Below, one piece after another: positions 63,901-64,000 of a stretch of DNA of 64,000 bases. The position numbers were made by a program, and so were the translations under genes. Below the pieces are notes generated by a model. The model made no database searches and was not told where the DNA came from. It worked only from the letters and a program-made list of their open reading frames with translations. Origin of the DNA: Hippopus hippopus (Eukaryota > Mollusca > Bivalvia > Cardiida > Cardiidae); contig OX328111.1 in the NCBI GenBank assembly GCA_946811185.2, positions 40,164,388 through 40,228,387 of the forward strand, read 5' to 3'. Positions within the stretch are counted from its first letter, which is position 1. Every line of letters begins with the position of its first letter.

Positions 63901-64000
63901 ATTTATGAAAGTAGCGATACTCTCATAAACTGTCGATCTTTTTTTCCCCAAGCGGGAAGCCACGGGCTACTTTTCACAAAACACACATAAATGAAAAAAA

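Overview
This is a stretch of animal nuclear DNA, most likely from a heterodont bivalve mollusc. It is AT-rich, carries small exons separated by long introns, and is saturated with short non-autonomous elements (hairpin MITEs, tRNA-headed SINEs, CTCACCTGAGC-type tandem elements) of the sort known from clam genomes. The clam assignment rests on repeat style and on the presence of a metazoan-type single-chain urease, so it is an inference and no species is claimed.

The only host gene I can support is a complete urease on the minus strand. Its coding sequence runs from the ATG at 54184 down to the stop at 8495, in 23 coding exons that join to exactly 855 codons plus stop. Every junction keeps the frame and aligns to the plant/fungal type gamma-beta-alpha fusion. 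Twenty-one of 22 introns are GT-AG and intron 11 is GC-AG. All nickel ligands, the carbamylated lysine, and the flap cysteine and histidine are present, so the gene looks functional.

The introns hold the rest of the biology. Intron 5 (10 kb) contains a 6.3-kb Ty3/gypsy LTR retrotransposon on the plus strand (38743-45020). Its pol order is protease-integrase-RT-RNase H, the unusual Gmr1-type arrangement. It is broken by two stop codons and several frameshifts, but its LTRs align over 601 bases without indels. Intron 5 also holds long tandem elements (45025-47595) and an almost perfect double-hairpin element (48041-48306).

Three MITE families recur through the whole window. F1 has TTAA + CCCTTTACCACA ends and a GAGAAAATGCTGG hairpin. 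F2 has TTAA + CCCTTAGGCTGCTAA ends and an AGATCAGACTGCAC hairpin. F3 has GAGCCATGCTCTG ends and a CAGCCTGCGC hairpin. Two SINE families, A and B, have a tRNA-like head at one end and (ATTG)n next to GGTGTTTAACGCC at the other. Repeats often sit within 25 bases of 5' splice sites but very rarely that close to 3' splice sites.

Below 8495 (downstream of the gene) lie MITEs, SINEs, a 35-bp minisatellite (4998-5668), a triplicated tRNA-like unit (6847-7152) and a long inverted repeat (623-1378). Above 54257 (upstream) lie tandem elements (55705-57030), more MITEs and a remarkable CGTAGTT-rich element block (62485-63900). I see no second host gene.
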